Assembly (NCBI GenBank): GCA_007833815.1
Contig: CP033464.1
Coordinates: 3,032,001 to 3,096,000, forward strand
Direction of reading: 5' to 3'
DNA: 64,000 bases
DNA from: Brevibacillus laterosporus
GTDB taxonomy: Bacteria > Bacillota > Bacilli > Brevibacillales > Brevibacillaceae
Under the pieces are notes generated by a model. That model was not told the DNA's origin. It worked only from the letters and a program-made list of their open reading frames with translations, and did no database searches. The position numbers and the translations under genes are program-made. This document shows, one piece after another, positions 7,181 to 15,000 of the stretch; within the stretch, counting starts at the first letter, position 1, and the number at the start of each line of letters is the position of its first letter.

Positions 7181-7726
7181 GGCAGCCGTACCGTTTCATT
7201 GTTGCACAATCGTTCGCGGTTCCAATATGTAGAGTTCGATGAAGATGGCACCATAACGCAGGTCTCTATAGCAGATTCTGACGAACAAGTAGAGAAAGAA
7301 AAACAAAAACAGTCTAAAATGGCGGCATTTGCAAAGAAAGATATAGACAGGAAAGCACATGAACCATACTATGGTTATTATTATGTAGTCGATAAGAGTG
7401 GGAGCAATAAGTACTGGGATGTCGGGAATGGTAAAGTAGGAACCTATGTAAAACAAACATCAAGTAACAAAAGCGACTTGTTTGATTATGAGGATAAAGT
7501 TCTAGATTTAATTAAAGCTGAGGGTACGCTTATTGCAAACTCAACCGTTTCAGCCTCGGCATTTATGGCAAGTGTAAAAGGCATTAAATCAGGTTGGGGC
7601 GCTGATAGAATTATCGCTTTTCTCGGATCTGCTGGTTTTGGTATGGCAGCAGCTGTTAACGCTGCAGATGTGGTTATAATTGAGAGAAAAGCAGCACGTG
7701 CATTTGATATTATTTATGAAAAGTAG
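7007..7726 (+). CDS. Chimeric ORF: methyltransferase tail joined to unknown AT-rich protein
   Basis: The 239-codon frame starts inside the methyltransferase remnant (residues about 24-50 carry its motif X), then changes character near 7,160-7,200: base composition becomes AT-rich and the remaining 180 residues (FQYVEFDEDG, YYGYYYVVDKSGSNKYWDVG, then a Gly/Ala-rich hydrophobic GSAGFGMAAAVNAADVVI near the C-terminus) belong to something else. The natural start of that second protein was probably lost at the junction. A small membrane protein follows with a one-base overlap, so a secreted toxin-immunity-like pair is possible, but I do not recognise the family and give no function. Confidence 0.5.
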   Translation: MLPFTGLPRHLLSRVKVHRYQSDSQLYKMAGNAVTVNVISTIGRRLLPYLSAEIKEASGSRTVSLLHNRSRFQYVEFDEDGTITQVSIADSDEQVEKEKQKQSKMAAFAKKDIDRKAHEPYYGYYYVVDKSGSNKYWDVGNGKVGTYVKQTSSNKSDLFDYEDKVLDLIKAEGTLIANSTVSASAFMASVKGIKSGWGADRIIAFLGSAGFGMAAAVNAADVVIIERKAARAFDIIYEK

Positions 7727-7932
7727 TGAGTGAAATGACAAAATACAATTGGGTTTTATTCCTTTTACCTTTGTATATATTTCTTAATCTAGCAATTCTA
7801 CCTTTTCTTTTGAAGGGTAAATTCAAAAGGTTACGAAAAGTGCTCTATATTGTAAGCATTGTAGTAGCGTCGTTCTCGTTTATCATGTTTATATATTTTA
7901 TCTATTATACAATGTCTTTTACTGTTTTTTAA
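7726..7932 (+). CDS. Small two-helix membrane protein
   Basis: 66-68 residues starting at GTG 7726 (overlapping the previous stop by one base) or ATG 7735. Two transmembrane helices (about 8-27 and 40-65) are separated by KGKFKRLRK, suggesting a short cytoplasmic loop. Overlap with the previous ORF implies coupled translation. An immunity-type role for the neighbouring product is conceivable from layout only. Confidence 0.55.
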   Translation: MSEMTKYNWVLFLLPLYIFLNLAILPFLLKGKFKRLRKVLYIVSIVVASFSFIMFIYFIYYTMSFTVF

Positions 7933-7941
7933 ACTATTACA

Positions 7942-8001
7942 TTGGTAATCGCGGTAGTAGCACTGGTTATCTCGATCGCCGCCGTGAAAAATCGCAAGTA
8001 G
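7942..8001 (+). pseudogene. Remnant of a tiny phage membrane peptide
   Basis: TTG 7942 to TAG 7999 reads a single helix LVIAVVALVISIAAVKNRK. Its codons are GC-richer than the gene just before it and it ends exactly at a terminator, so it looks like the 3' end of a small phage membrane gene whose start was lost. No Shine-Dalgarno. Confidence 0.35.
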
Positions 8002-8026
8002 TCGTCGGATACACCGGCGGCTTTTT
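8001..8026 (+). terminator. Terminator before the micro-ORF array
   Basis: An 8-bp stem 8001-8008 / 8014-8021 (two G-U pairs valid on the plus strand) with loop ATACA and five Ts. It separates the upstream unit from the micro-ORF array, which therefore needs its own promoter or readthrough; no obvious -35/-10 pair was seen in 8,027-8,052. Confidence 0.7.
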
Positions 8027-8066
8027 GTATATATGGAAGGATTTCGTAGGCGAGGAGGTGGATATG

Positions 8067-8159
8067 ATGAAAACTAATAGACACGGTACAGACCCAAATT
8101 GGGACTCAGGCCCACGTTGGAAAACGGCTCCTGATTGGTACGTAGACCCCGGCTATTAA
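8067..8159 (+). CDS. Micro-ORF 1 of W/DPGY array (30 aa)
   Basis: AGGAGGTG (8053-8060) precedes tandem ATGs at 8064 and 8067; the second has better spacing and gives 30 residues. The peptide is rich in Trp, Asp, Pro and Gly: an N-terminal HGTDPNWDSGPRW and a C-terminal APDWYVDPGY. The C-terminal W-x-x-DPGY is the signature shared by the array. No signal peptide, membrane helix or cysteine. The next member starts 19 nt after the stop. Confidence 0.65.
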   Translation: MKTNRHGTDPNWDSGPRWKTAPDWYVDPGY

Positions 8160-8178
8160 TATTAGGAGGTTACGCGAC

Positions 8179-8217
8179 ATGACTAATCCAGAATGGGATG
8201 CAGACCCGGGTTATTAA
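8179..8217 (+). CDS. Micro-ORF 2 of W/DPGY array (12 aa)
   Basis: ATG follows TTAGGAGG by 8-9 bases. The whole product is MTNPEWDADPGY, essentially the array motif alone: MT-x-P-E/D-W at the start and DPGY at the end. It is bounded by 19-nt intergenic spacers on both sides. At 12 residues only its regular placement, ideal ribosome binding site and similarity to its neighbours make it credible. Confidence 0.65.
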   Translation: MTNPEWDADPGY

Positions 8218-8236
8218 TCGAAGGAGGGTGTTACTT

Positions 8237-8293
8237 ATGACGGAACCAGATTGGATTTTTGACCCCGGTTGGGACGCAGACCCCGGACATTGA
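8237..8293 (+). CDS. Micro-ORF 3 of W/DPGY array (18 aa)
   Basis: AAGGAGGG lies 8 bases before the ATG. Product MTEPDWIFDPGWDADPGH contains two copies of the motif (W-x-x-DPG and W-x-A-DPG), so it may have arisen by internal duplication; the final Tyr of the pattern is His here. It is separated from members 2 and 4 by 19 nt each. Confidence 0.65.
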   Translation: MTEPDWIFDPGWDADPGH

Positions 8294-8312
8294 ACAAGGG
8301 AGGAACCGCGAT

Positions 8313-8383
8313 ATGATCTACGATATGAATTGGCATGCGATCCTCAAGGTATTATTAATTGGCTCGACGATGCCGGCTATTAA
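8313..8383 (+). pseudogene. Micro-ORF 4 of W/DPGY array, frameshifted
   Basis: GGGAGG precedes ATG 8313, which reads MIYDMNWHA and then leaves the motif frame. A one-base insertion after 8337 restores MIYDMNWHADPQGIINWLD followed by DAGY and TAA 8381. The restored stop lies exactly 19 nt before the next ATG, as in the other members, which independently supports the frame correction. As sequenced, the ATG frame runs through into member 5's frame to 8480. Confidence 0.55.
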
Positions 8384-8402
8384 TCGAAGGAGGCTACAGA
8401 GT

Positions 8403-8480
8403 ATGACCGAACCAGAATGGGCAGTGCAACGTAATTGCAATACGGGCGATCCGGGTTATGTCGACGATCCCGGTTATTAA
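8403..8480 (+). CDS. Micro-ORF 5 of W/DPGY array (25 aa)
   Basis: CGAAGGAGG lies 9 bases before the ATG and repeats the sequence before member 3. The product begins MTEPEWAVQRNCNTG and ends DPGYVDDPGY, carrying the terminal motif twice and the only cysteine of the array. The frame is continuous with the broken member 4 upstream, but the internal binding site and spacing argue for initiation at 8403. Confidence 0.65.
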   Translation: MTEPEWAVQRNCNTGDPGYVDDPGY

Positions 8481-8502
8481 TATCACCGAAGGGGTGCGCT
8501 AT

Positions 8503-8559
8503 ATGACAGAATCTGATTGGACAAAACAACGTTTTAATGACGGTGGAATCGGCTGGTAA
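8503..8559 (+). CDS. Micro-ORF 6 of array, divergent (18 aa)
   Basis: CGAAGGGG precedes the ATG; the spacer from member 5 is 22 nt. Product MTESDWTKQRFNDGGIGW keeps the MTE-x-D/E-W start and a Gly-aromatic end but has lost DPGY. It is the last recognisable member; no further binding-site/ATG pair with this pattern follows. Confidence 0.55.
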   Translation: MTESDWTKQRFNDGGIGW

Positions 8560-8993
8560 GCAGCCACTTTTACCACGATGTACGCGGACCAGAGTAGTAC
8601 GGAGTTGCTACTACGCTTAGTCTCGTGGGAGCCGGATTCATGTCGGGGTGTACACTTGACGTGGTTGGCGCTGGCAATCCGACCTTTCGGGCTACGAGCG
8701 CTAGAGGATTGCCAAGACGTGATTCGGAAAGAAGGCGGGCAGCCGATAACATGGCGAAGATGCGGTAGAGAAGACGCTCGGAAAGTGTTACGGTAAATTT
8801 TACTGGTAAATAAGACTTATGTACTTAGACTTACTAATAAGACTTAAAAAGATACCGCCTCAATCAGTCACTCTTATATAAAAGATAGAGACATGAGGAA
8901 GAGTTAGACGAGACCTAGGTATAGTAAGTACATTTGATCGCGTAGGTACTTGAAAGCATATTAGAAGAAGTGAAAGATAGATTGGAATAGGAG
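8560..8993 (+). other. Decayed phage coding sequence and AGACTTA repeats
   Basis: 8,580-8,810 has coding-like but frame-switching segments (for example GNPTFRATSARGLPRRDSE, then DAVEKTLGKCYGKFYW ending at a TAA near 8808) that look like one phage protein broken by indels; I do not recognise it. 8,811-8,846 holds three copies of AGACTTA spaced 14 and 13 bp. 8,950-8,990 ends with a short open stretch LESILEEVKDRLE that stops just before the next small ORF. Confidence 0.35.
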
Positions 8994-9110
8994 ATGATCG
9001 CTTTCAATCCATTTAGTGAACTAGGTTGGTACCACGTACCATTACTCCTAATTGGAGCGTCGTTGGAATTTATTGCGGACAAGTACCGTGAGTGGAGATA
9101 TAAAAGGTAA
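8994..9110 (+). CDS. Small phage membrane-type protein (38 aa)
   Basis: ATG 8994 lies directly on GGAATAGGAG, probably translated by coupling from the ORF ending in that TAG. Product: a hydrophobic central segment (WYHVPLLLIGASLEFIA) followed by a basic tail DKYREWRYKR. It ends at a terminator. Such one-helix proteins are frequent in phage early regions. Function unknown. Confidence 0.4.
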   Translation: MIAFNPFSELGWYHVPLLLIGASLEFIADKYREWRYKR

Positions 9111-9135
9111 CAGGCCGGGGCTTATTCGGCGACCG
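9109..9135 (+). terminator. Terminator after small phage ORF
   Basis: AACAGG/CCTGTT outer stem with an imperfect GC-rich inner stem, followed by TTTTTAAAT. Plus-strand orientation. Confidence 0.55.
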
Positions 9136-9180
9136 CCCTGTTTTTAAATTTAGTAAAGACAAATTAAAGAAGGGTATAAG

Positions 9181-9432
9181 TCATCTTCTGCTATGAAATT
9201 TTAAACAATCTCGAAAATTATCATGGCACCTTCTGTTGCATCGGACATTATCGTAACCTATTCTGAAGCGACAGAAACTTGAGCATCTTCGCCATTCTCT
9301 TATACAAATATCACGCCGGGTAGGACGACGTGGAGAGTATGGGTCTGATAGGAAATAAGGATCATCGTATGAGTTCGGATGTCCGTCATACTGTACTTGT
9401 TGAATAATTGTCTTGCTATTTTTTCTCATCAT
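9181..9432 (-). CDS. Small Cys/Arg-rich protein
   Basis: 83 residues on the minus strand with GGGGTGG eight bases before a double ATG. The N-terminal half is Pro/Tyr/Asp-rich (GHPNSYDDPYFLSDPYSPRRP); the C-terminal half has five Cys spaced C-x3-C-x9-C-x3-C-x6-C among many Arg. No signal peptide. The paired C-x3-C spacing suggests a helical hairpin or metal/disulfide mini-fold, as in some spore-coat-associated or antimicrobial proteins, but I do not recognise a family. It is intact, opposite in strand to the phage remnants around it. Confidence 0.5.
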   Translation of the reverse strand: MMRKNSKTIIQQVQYDGHPNSYDDPYFLSDPYSPRRPTRRDICIREWRRCSSFCRFRIGYDNVRCNRRCHDNFRDCLKFHSRR

Positions 9433-9474
9433 GTTTCCACCCCTATTTTGGAAGTAACACGCCTTTTATAGTAA

Positions 9475-9687
9475 ATGACGGTATGCCCTGTCCTGACTAA
9501 ACGGATCGACGGGGTGCTTCACCCAAATGCAGATGCGGCAATCACGGAAGGGAACACGGCGGCGGCTAAACTACTGTATCAGCAAGTCGGATTACTTACG
9601 GATAAGGTTGAGGTTAAGACGAAGAATACCGGAGAGGTGCCGGACATTGACGAGTTGAAACGGATGGTCGCTGAAATGGACGAGTAG
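9475..9687 (+). pseudogene. Phage terminase small subunit, C-terminal fragment
   Basis: A stop codon directly precedes ATG 9475 and there is no ribosome binding site. The residues DAAITEGNTAAAKLLYQQVGL, LTDKVEVKTKNTGE and the acidic end KRMVAEMDE match the C-terminal region of phage terminase small subunits as I remember them. The DNA-binding N-terminus is missing. The expected neighbour, terminase large subunit, is absent. Confidence 0.55.
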
Positions 9688-9688
9688 A

Positions 9689-9965
9689 CGGGGCCATTTC
9701 GAATCAGGCCCACAATTTCCACCAACTCGCGACATCGAACGGCTAGCCAAATACTACCTTGGCCGTAAGATTTTCGACGGCAAGCAGGCGGAAGTACTCG
9801 AACGTGCAACCGAAATCCTAAAGGATACGCCGAACGCCCCCTAATTGTCGAAGCTTTATATCGCGGTTAGCTTGATGGACGTACTACTGACAAAGCCAGC
9901 CGACTTGATGTTCGGTGAACCACCTTCGTATGAATCAGGTAAGCCAGACGCTTCCATCGAGTCTT
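9689..9965 (+). pseudogene. Phage portal protein, N-terminal fragment with nonsense codon
   Basis: One frame reads PPTRDIERLAKYYLGRKIF ... ILKDTPNAP, then TAA at 9842-9844, then continues in the same frame with LYIAVSLMDVLLTKPADLMF-GEPPSYESGKPDAS. The D-L-M/L-F-GEPP motif is typical of SPP1/A118-type portal proteins. CAA to TAA would explain the stop. The start is missing and similarity ends near 9,965, where AT-rich host-like sequence begins, so this marks the right edge of phage DNA. Confidence 0.55.
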
Positions 9966-10028
9966 TCTTTTGGACTTTTCTGGTACATTTTAGTAAAAAA
10001 ATGCTTGATTTTTTGAATAGATCAAAAT

Positions 10029-10056
10029 TAAAGCTTTTATGAATCCTTACCGATAT
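10029..10056 (+). promoter_or_regulatory. Sigma-D-type motility promoter
   Basis: TAAA (10029-10032), 16-bp spacer, ACCGATAT (10049-10056), close to the Bacillus sigma-D consensus TAAA-N15-GCCGATAT. It sits about 70 bp upstream of a chemoreceptor gene, the expected regulon. The same arrangement precedes the second receptor at 62,066. Confidence 0.65.
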
Positions 10057-10126
10057 TAGGGGTAGTGCTCTATTTTAAGCAAATGTATCGTTGTAAATGC
10101 AGGAAGAAGAAAGAGAGGGGAAAGAG

Positions 10127-11878
10127 TTGTTTTCCAACATGAAAATATCCACAAGGAATCTATTGTTTACAGTTCTTAATACAGTGTTGATAGGAGCTGT
10201 ATTAATCTTTGCAAGCTTCTTTATTCAAGGACGTGTCCTCATAGATATGCTAGAAAAAGATACACGTGCCTTGTTACTGTCACAAGCTGCACATGTTTTG
10301 CCAGGAGACGTAGATGAGGCAATTAGAAATCTTGATCAGAATGCTTCCATTCAGAAAAAACTTACAGAGAAACTTGATGAGATTAGTAAGGAGCATTCGC
10401 AGGTTAAACAAGCATACGTGTTTGGAGTGGAATTAAAAGAGGGAAACCAGACTTCTATTATTGCTCAACCAACTGCCATCCACGAGTTTATGAAGTCTGA
10501 AGGTATCAAAATGGGAGATATGCTGCCTCAACCAGACGTCATTGTTACCGGTATCCAGCATCTTATCACTACGAAACAAGATACACTAACCTCCATTTAT
10601 GATGATGATTTAGGTACATGGGTTTCGGCGCTTCACCCAATCATGGATAACAGTGGCAAAGTTGTCGCTTATTTTGGAATAGATGTAGATGCTAGTATAG
10701 TTACACGCGGTCAAGACGCTTTGCTATTGTACTCTAGCATATTGTTGCTCATTCTGTTAGTCATTAATTTATTCTTCCAATATTGGATTGTGAACTATAC
10801 ATTTAAGCCAATTCAAGAGCTTATCCGTGGTATTAATGAAATGAGCAAAGGAAATTTAGATATCCGTTTGCAAGAAGGAAAAGACGAACTCGGACAGGTT
10901 AATAACAAATTTAATGTAATGGCAGAAAATATGCGTACGATTATGATGACGATTCGCGAATCTTCTCACCGGTTAGTAAAAAATTCACAACAACTACATA
11001 CGATTATGGAAGTTAATAACCAGCATGCTACAACTATAACGGATAATATTCAAGAAATGTTCCAGCAAACTAACCTGCAAAACATGGCTACGACTGAATG
11101 TGCGAAATCGTTGGACGAGATGGTCATCAGTGTTGACAGCATCGCAAATAACTCGACAGAAGTACACTATACATCCCTTACCATGAAAGACCAGGCTGAG
11201 TCTGGCCAGTTCTCTGTCACCAAGGTAGCAGATCAAATGCGGTTAATTCACGATTCTGTGCAAGAATCGGAAAATATTATTAATGTGTTGCAATCGCAAT
11301 CTGGCAAAATTGGTGAGATTGTCAAAATGATTTCAGAAATTGCTAATCAAACGAATCTACTTGCCTTAAATGCCGCTATCGAAGCGCAACGAGCAGGTGA
11401 GCACGGTCGAGGATTCTCTGTTGTTGCTGATGAAGTACGTAAGCTAGCAGAACAATCAAAGCATTCTGCAGAAGAAATTAGTCAGTTAATCGGAAATATA
11501 CAGGAACGAACAAATACCGCAGTGATATCCATTCGCAAAGGTTCGGATCACGTCCAAGATGGTGTGAAAATCGTACAAGAAACAGGTGACATATTCCGTC
11601 ATATGGTTCAGGCAAGTACAGAGGTATCCGACCGTATGCAAGAAGTCTCTGCTTCGACGCAACAAATGGCAGCCGAAACAGAGGAAGTCACCTCCGTAGT
11701 GAAACAGGTATCGGAAAATGCAATGAAAAATACTAATACGGCAGAAAACATTCAGGCCAAATCAGATAATCAGTTAGCTTCCTATCAGGAAATTTTAGTT
11801 TCTGTAGACGATTTGAGTAAAATTGCACAGGAATTGGAACAGGCGCTTTCCCAACTGAGATTAGAAGAACACAAGTAG
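10127..11878 (+). CDS. Methyl-accepting chemotaxis protein
   Basis: I favour TTG 10127 (GAGGGG six bases upstream; 583 residues); ATG 10097 in frame has no binding site. Domains: transmembrane helix 1 (about 8-32), extracellular sensor (about 35-195), transmembrane helix 2 (about 203-222), HAMP (about 223-275, [18 protein letters not shown]), then the signalling hairpin with tip [20 protein letters not shown] near residue 425. It should relay ligand binding to CheA/CheW at the membrane. The tip has Gln where most receptors have Ala (EAARAGE). A sigma-D-type promoter lies upstream and a terminator downstream. The ligand cannot be predicted. Confidence 0.9.
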   Translation: MFSNMKISTRNLLFTVLNTVLIGAVLIFASFFIQGRVLIDMLEKDTRALLLSQAAHVLPGDVDEAIRNLDQNASIQKKLTEKLDEISKEHSQVKQAYVFGVELKEGNQTSIIAQPTAIHEFMKSEGIKMGDMLPQPDVIVTGIQHLITTKQDTLTSIYDDDLGTWVSALHPIMDNSGKVVAYFGIDVDASIVTRGQDALLLYSSILLLILLVINLFFQYWIVNYTFKPIQELIRGINEMSKGNLDIRLQEGKDELGQVNNKFNVMAENMRTIMMTIRESSHRLVKNSQQLHTIMEVNNQHATTITDNIQEMFQQTNLQNMATTECAKSLDEMVISVDSIANNSTEVHYTSLTMKDQAESGQFSVTKVADQMRLIHDSVQESENIINVLQSQSGKIGEIVKMISEIANQTNLLALNAAIEAQRAGEHGRGFSVVADEVRKLAEQSKHSAEEISQLIGNIQERTNTAVISIRKGSDHVQDGVKIVQETGDIFRHMVQASTEVSDRMQEVSASTQQMAAETEEVTSVVKQVSENAMKNTNTAENIQAKSDNQLASYQEILVSVDDLSKIAQELEQALSQLRLEEHK

Positions 11879-11941
11879 ACAACATCTTAGGGAATGTTTG
11901 GTTTGGTAAACAGCAGAATTCCAATAGTGAGCCAAGGAGAG

Positions 11942-11971
11942 GAGAGATCAGATTGGTCTCTCTTCTTTTTT
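11942..11971 (+). terminator. Terminator of chemoreceptor gene
   Basis: 9-bp stem GAGAGATCA / TGGTCTCTC (one U-G pair) with loop GAT followed by TTCTTTTTT. Confidence 0.75.
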
Positions 11972-12016
11972 CACCTTTTAGCATACATACAAATCATTTA
12001 GGAGGCAGGAGTTATC

Positions 12017-15000
12017 ATGCAGAATACAACAAGATTTGAACCAATAGCGTTCCCACTAGACAATAATCGCTCCAGTCAACGTACAAGTACTGTGACAACC
12101 AGGAGCTCGTATGAATTGACGCCTTTTATGACAAAGTTATGGGAAAAGGGACAAGGGCTTCATTTATTGGCTCTGTACATGATGTGGTTGCATCGAGTCA
12201 GCGGAACAGAACAAATCACAGTGGGTACCCTCGTGCAAGAAAAATGGGTGCCTATAGCCGTAACAGTGCAAAAAGAAATGAGCTTTGTTCACTTACTAGA
12301 CCTAGTTGAACAAGCGTGGACAACCATAAGCGAACTAGTTGACGAATCGTACGAATCGTACTTCTTAGAACAATTCCCAAGCACTTTTAGTGTACAGCAA
12401 TCGGTCTTTGCTATCCCGTCACAACCAGCCGCTCCCTTGCATGTTGAAATAATGGTGAACGAAACAGAAACCAGGTGGCACATGTGTTATGATTCCAACA
12501 GCTTTAATGGGCAGACCATTGATCGATTTATGGAACAAATAGAACATTTAGCCGAACAAGCTGTGTTGCAACCGAATTCTCCATTTTCTGCTTATCCGAT
12601 GCTGTCCCGCATGGAAGAGCAACTTTATCAGTCCATTAATCAGACATACCTACCATTCCCAGCGAACAAAACCATCGTGGATATCTTTCAAGAGATAGTA
12701 GAAGAGTTTGGAGAGCGAGTTGCATTACAAACAGATGTAGCTTCTTATACGTATAACGAACTAGAAGCGGCATCTAATCAGGTTGCTGTGATGTTATTAC
12801 AATATGGGGTTGAACCAGGGCAGTATGTGTCGTTATTTATGGAGCGCAGTATCGAAGCTACCATAGCTTTACTCGGGATAATCAAAGCTGGAGCTGCGTA
12901 TGTTCCATTAGACCCACATCATCCACGAGAGCGAAATGCCCATATCATCAAAGAGACGAATTCTCATGTTGTTCTTTCCAGTTCTGCCTATCGGGAATTA
13001 GTGTTACAAGCTATTCCCAATGCTCAGGTACTATGGATGGAAGACATTGAACAATATCCCCAAAATGCTGTAAAACCAGCTATCACCCCGTTTCACCCAG
13101 CCTATGTCATTTTCACTTCGGGTTCTACAGGAACACCTAAGGGAGTTATCTTGCACCACCAAGGCGTAGTTAACTATAGGCTGGCTATGAGAAAAATGAT
13201 GAATGTGACAGAGCAGGATGTCTTTACCCAATTCATCACATTTAGTTTTGATGCGTCTATTCACGAGGTGTTTGGTGGTTTGCTAAATGGGGTTACGCTA
13301 CACTTTCTAACTGGGGAAGAGAGAATGGATACGATTGCTTTTGCGAAAGCGGTCAAACGAGTAGGTATCACATGCATTCCAGGCATTCCCGCTGCTTTCT
13401 TTAATCAATTGGTCAAAACGTTGCCGAGTATGGAAACAGCTTGCTTTGCTAAAGTAAAAAGTATTGGAGTTGGCGGAGAACTATTAACTGGTGAGGTGGC
13501 ACGTTCATTCCAAGCGAAATTTTCGACGGATACCATCCTTTATAATTTGTATGGACCTACTGAGTGCACGGTAACAGCTACATTTCACGCTGTGACAGAA
13601 CCAGTTAAGAATGATACGATCAGCGTTCCAATTGGTAAACCACTAGCTAATTATGAGCTTTATCTAGTTAATGAAGCCAATCAGCTATGCCCCATCGGTG
13701 TGCCCGGTGAAATTTTAATCAGCACCGTAGGAATCTCGCAAGGCTATCTGCATATGCCTGAAAAAACGAAAGAAGCTTTTATTCCGGACCCGTTTACAAA
13801 AGGATCAGGAAAAACCTTTTACAAAACAGGTGACATGGCCCGCATGTTAGAAGATGGAAGCGTCGAGTATTTAGAGCGTAAAGATTTTCAAGTCAAAATT
13901 CGCGGACATCGGATTGAAATTGGGGAGATTGAAGAACGTTTATCTACGTATCCTGACATACAAAACGTAACGGTTATTGTGAAAAAAGATCGTGATAACC
14001 AGAATAGACTGGTTGCTTTTTACACAACGGGAACGAACCAGGAGATTGACCCGTCGCTTTTACAAGATTTTAGTTCACAAAAGCTGCCACCTTACATGAT
14101 TCCAGCACAATTTGGTTATATAACAACGATGCCAATAACACCAACGGGTAAAATTGACCGTAAATTTCTAGCAAACATTGAACTGATACCTATGACGAAG
14201 AATCGAATCTATATTGCACCGAAAACAGAGATAGAACAAGAGATTGCAAGGGTGTGGCAAACAGGGCTCGGGGTTGACCAAGTGAGTTTGAGTGACAACT
14301 TCTTTGAAATTGGTGGTCACTCTCTTAAAATTTTAGAGCTGTTAGTTGAGCTAAAACCGAAACACCCTATGCTAAAAATTAATGACTTCTTTACGTACCC
14401 AACTGTACAATCATTAGCGCAACGCATTGAAGAGTTACAACTAGACCAACATAAGAAAGAACAAGCGAGTACAGCTTCGTCTGCAATGAATCGTCGAATG
14501 GAGGAAGTACTAACTGAGTATCCAGAGCGTTTGCGAACCACAAAACAAGTCGTACGACGACCACAACAGACATTCCTGTTAACGGGGGCGACAGGCTATC
14601 TTGGTTCACATTTGTTGCATGAACTGTTACAGACAACCTCGGGCACGATTTATTGCTTAGTTCGCGGGGCAGATATTCAGGGATCTCATGAACGCTTACA
14701 ACAAAATTATTCTTTTTATTTTGGCGATCAGCACAAGCAACAGCTTCGTTCACGTATAAAAGTTGTGTTAGGTGATTTGCAGCAAGTAGGCTTGGGATTA
14801 TCAAAAGAGGATTGGAGTGAGCTTGCTCAACACGTAGATGCCATCATGCACAGTGGAGCGGATGTGGCTCACTTTGGTGAAGCTCAGCATTTCTATCAGG
14901 TAAATGTACGTAGTACGGAGACGTTGCTAGCTCTGGCTCGGGAAAAACAAGGGACTCATCTTCACTTTGTCTCCACAATTGGTATTCCCGAAGAACTATC

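Noticed and set aside
8259-8480. A single 73-codon protein covering the end of the micro-ORF array
   Set aside because: Its frame joins the out-of-frame tail of member 3, a shifted member 4 and member 5; internal ribosome binding sites and the 19-nt spacing show separate cassettes.
8064-8559. CRISPR-like or RiPP-precursor interpretation of the repeats
   Set aside because: Repeats are coding cassettes of unequal length with ribosome binding sites, not constant direct repeats with spacers; there are no cas genes, leader/core architecture, export or modification enzymes nearby.
8578-8796. 72-codon ORF following the array and its 60-codon antisense frame
   Set aside because: Phage-like residues occur in other frames of the same stretch and change frame, so neither ORF is likely to be a real gene.
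4954-9943. TGAATCAGGTAAGC at about 4963 and 9929 as prophage att direct repeats
   Set aside because: The 14-bp match lies inside coding remnants at both places, not at element edges, and phage-derived sequence extends beyond both copies.
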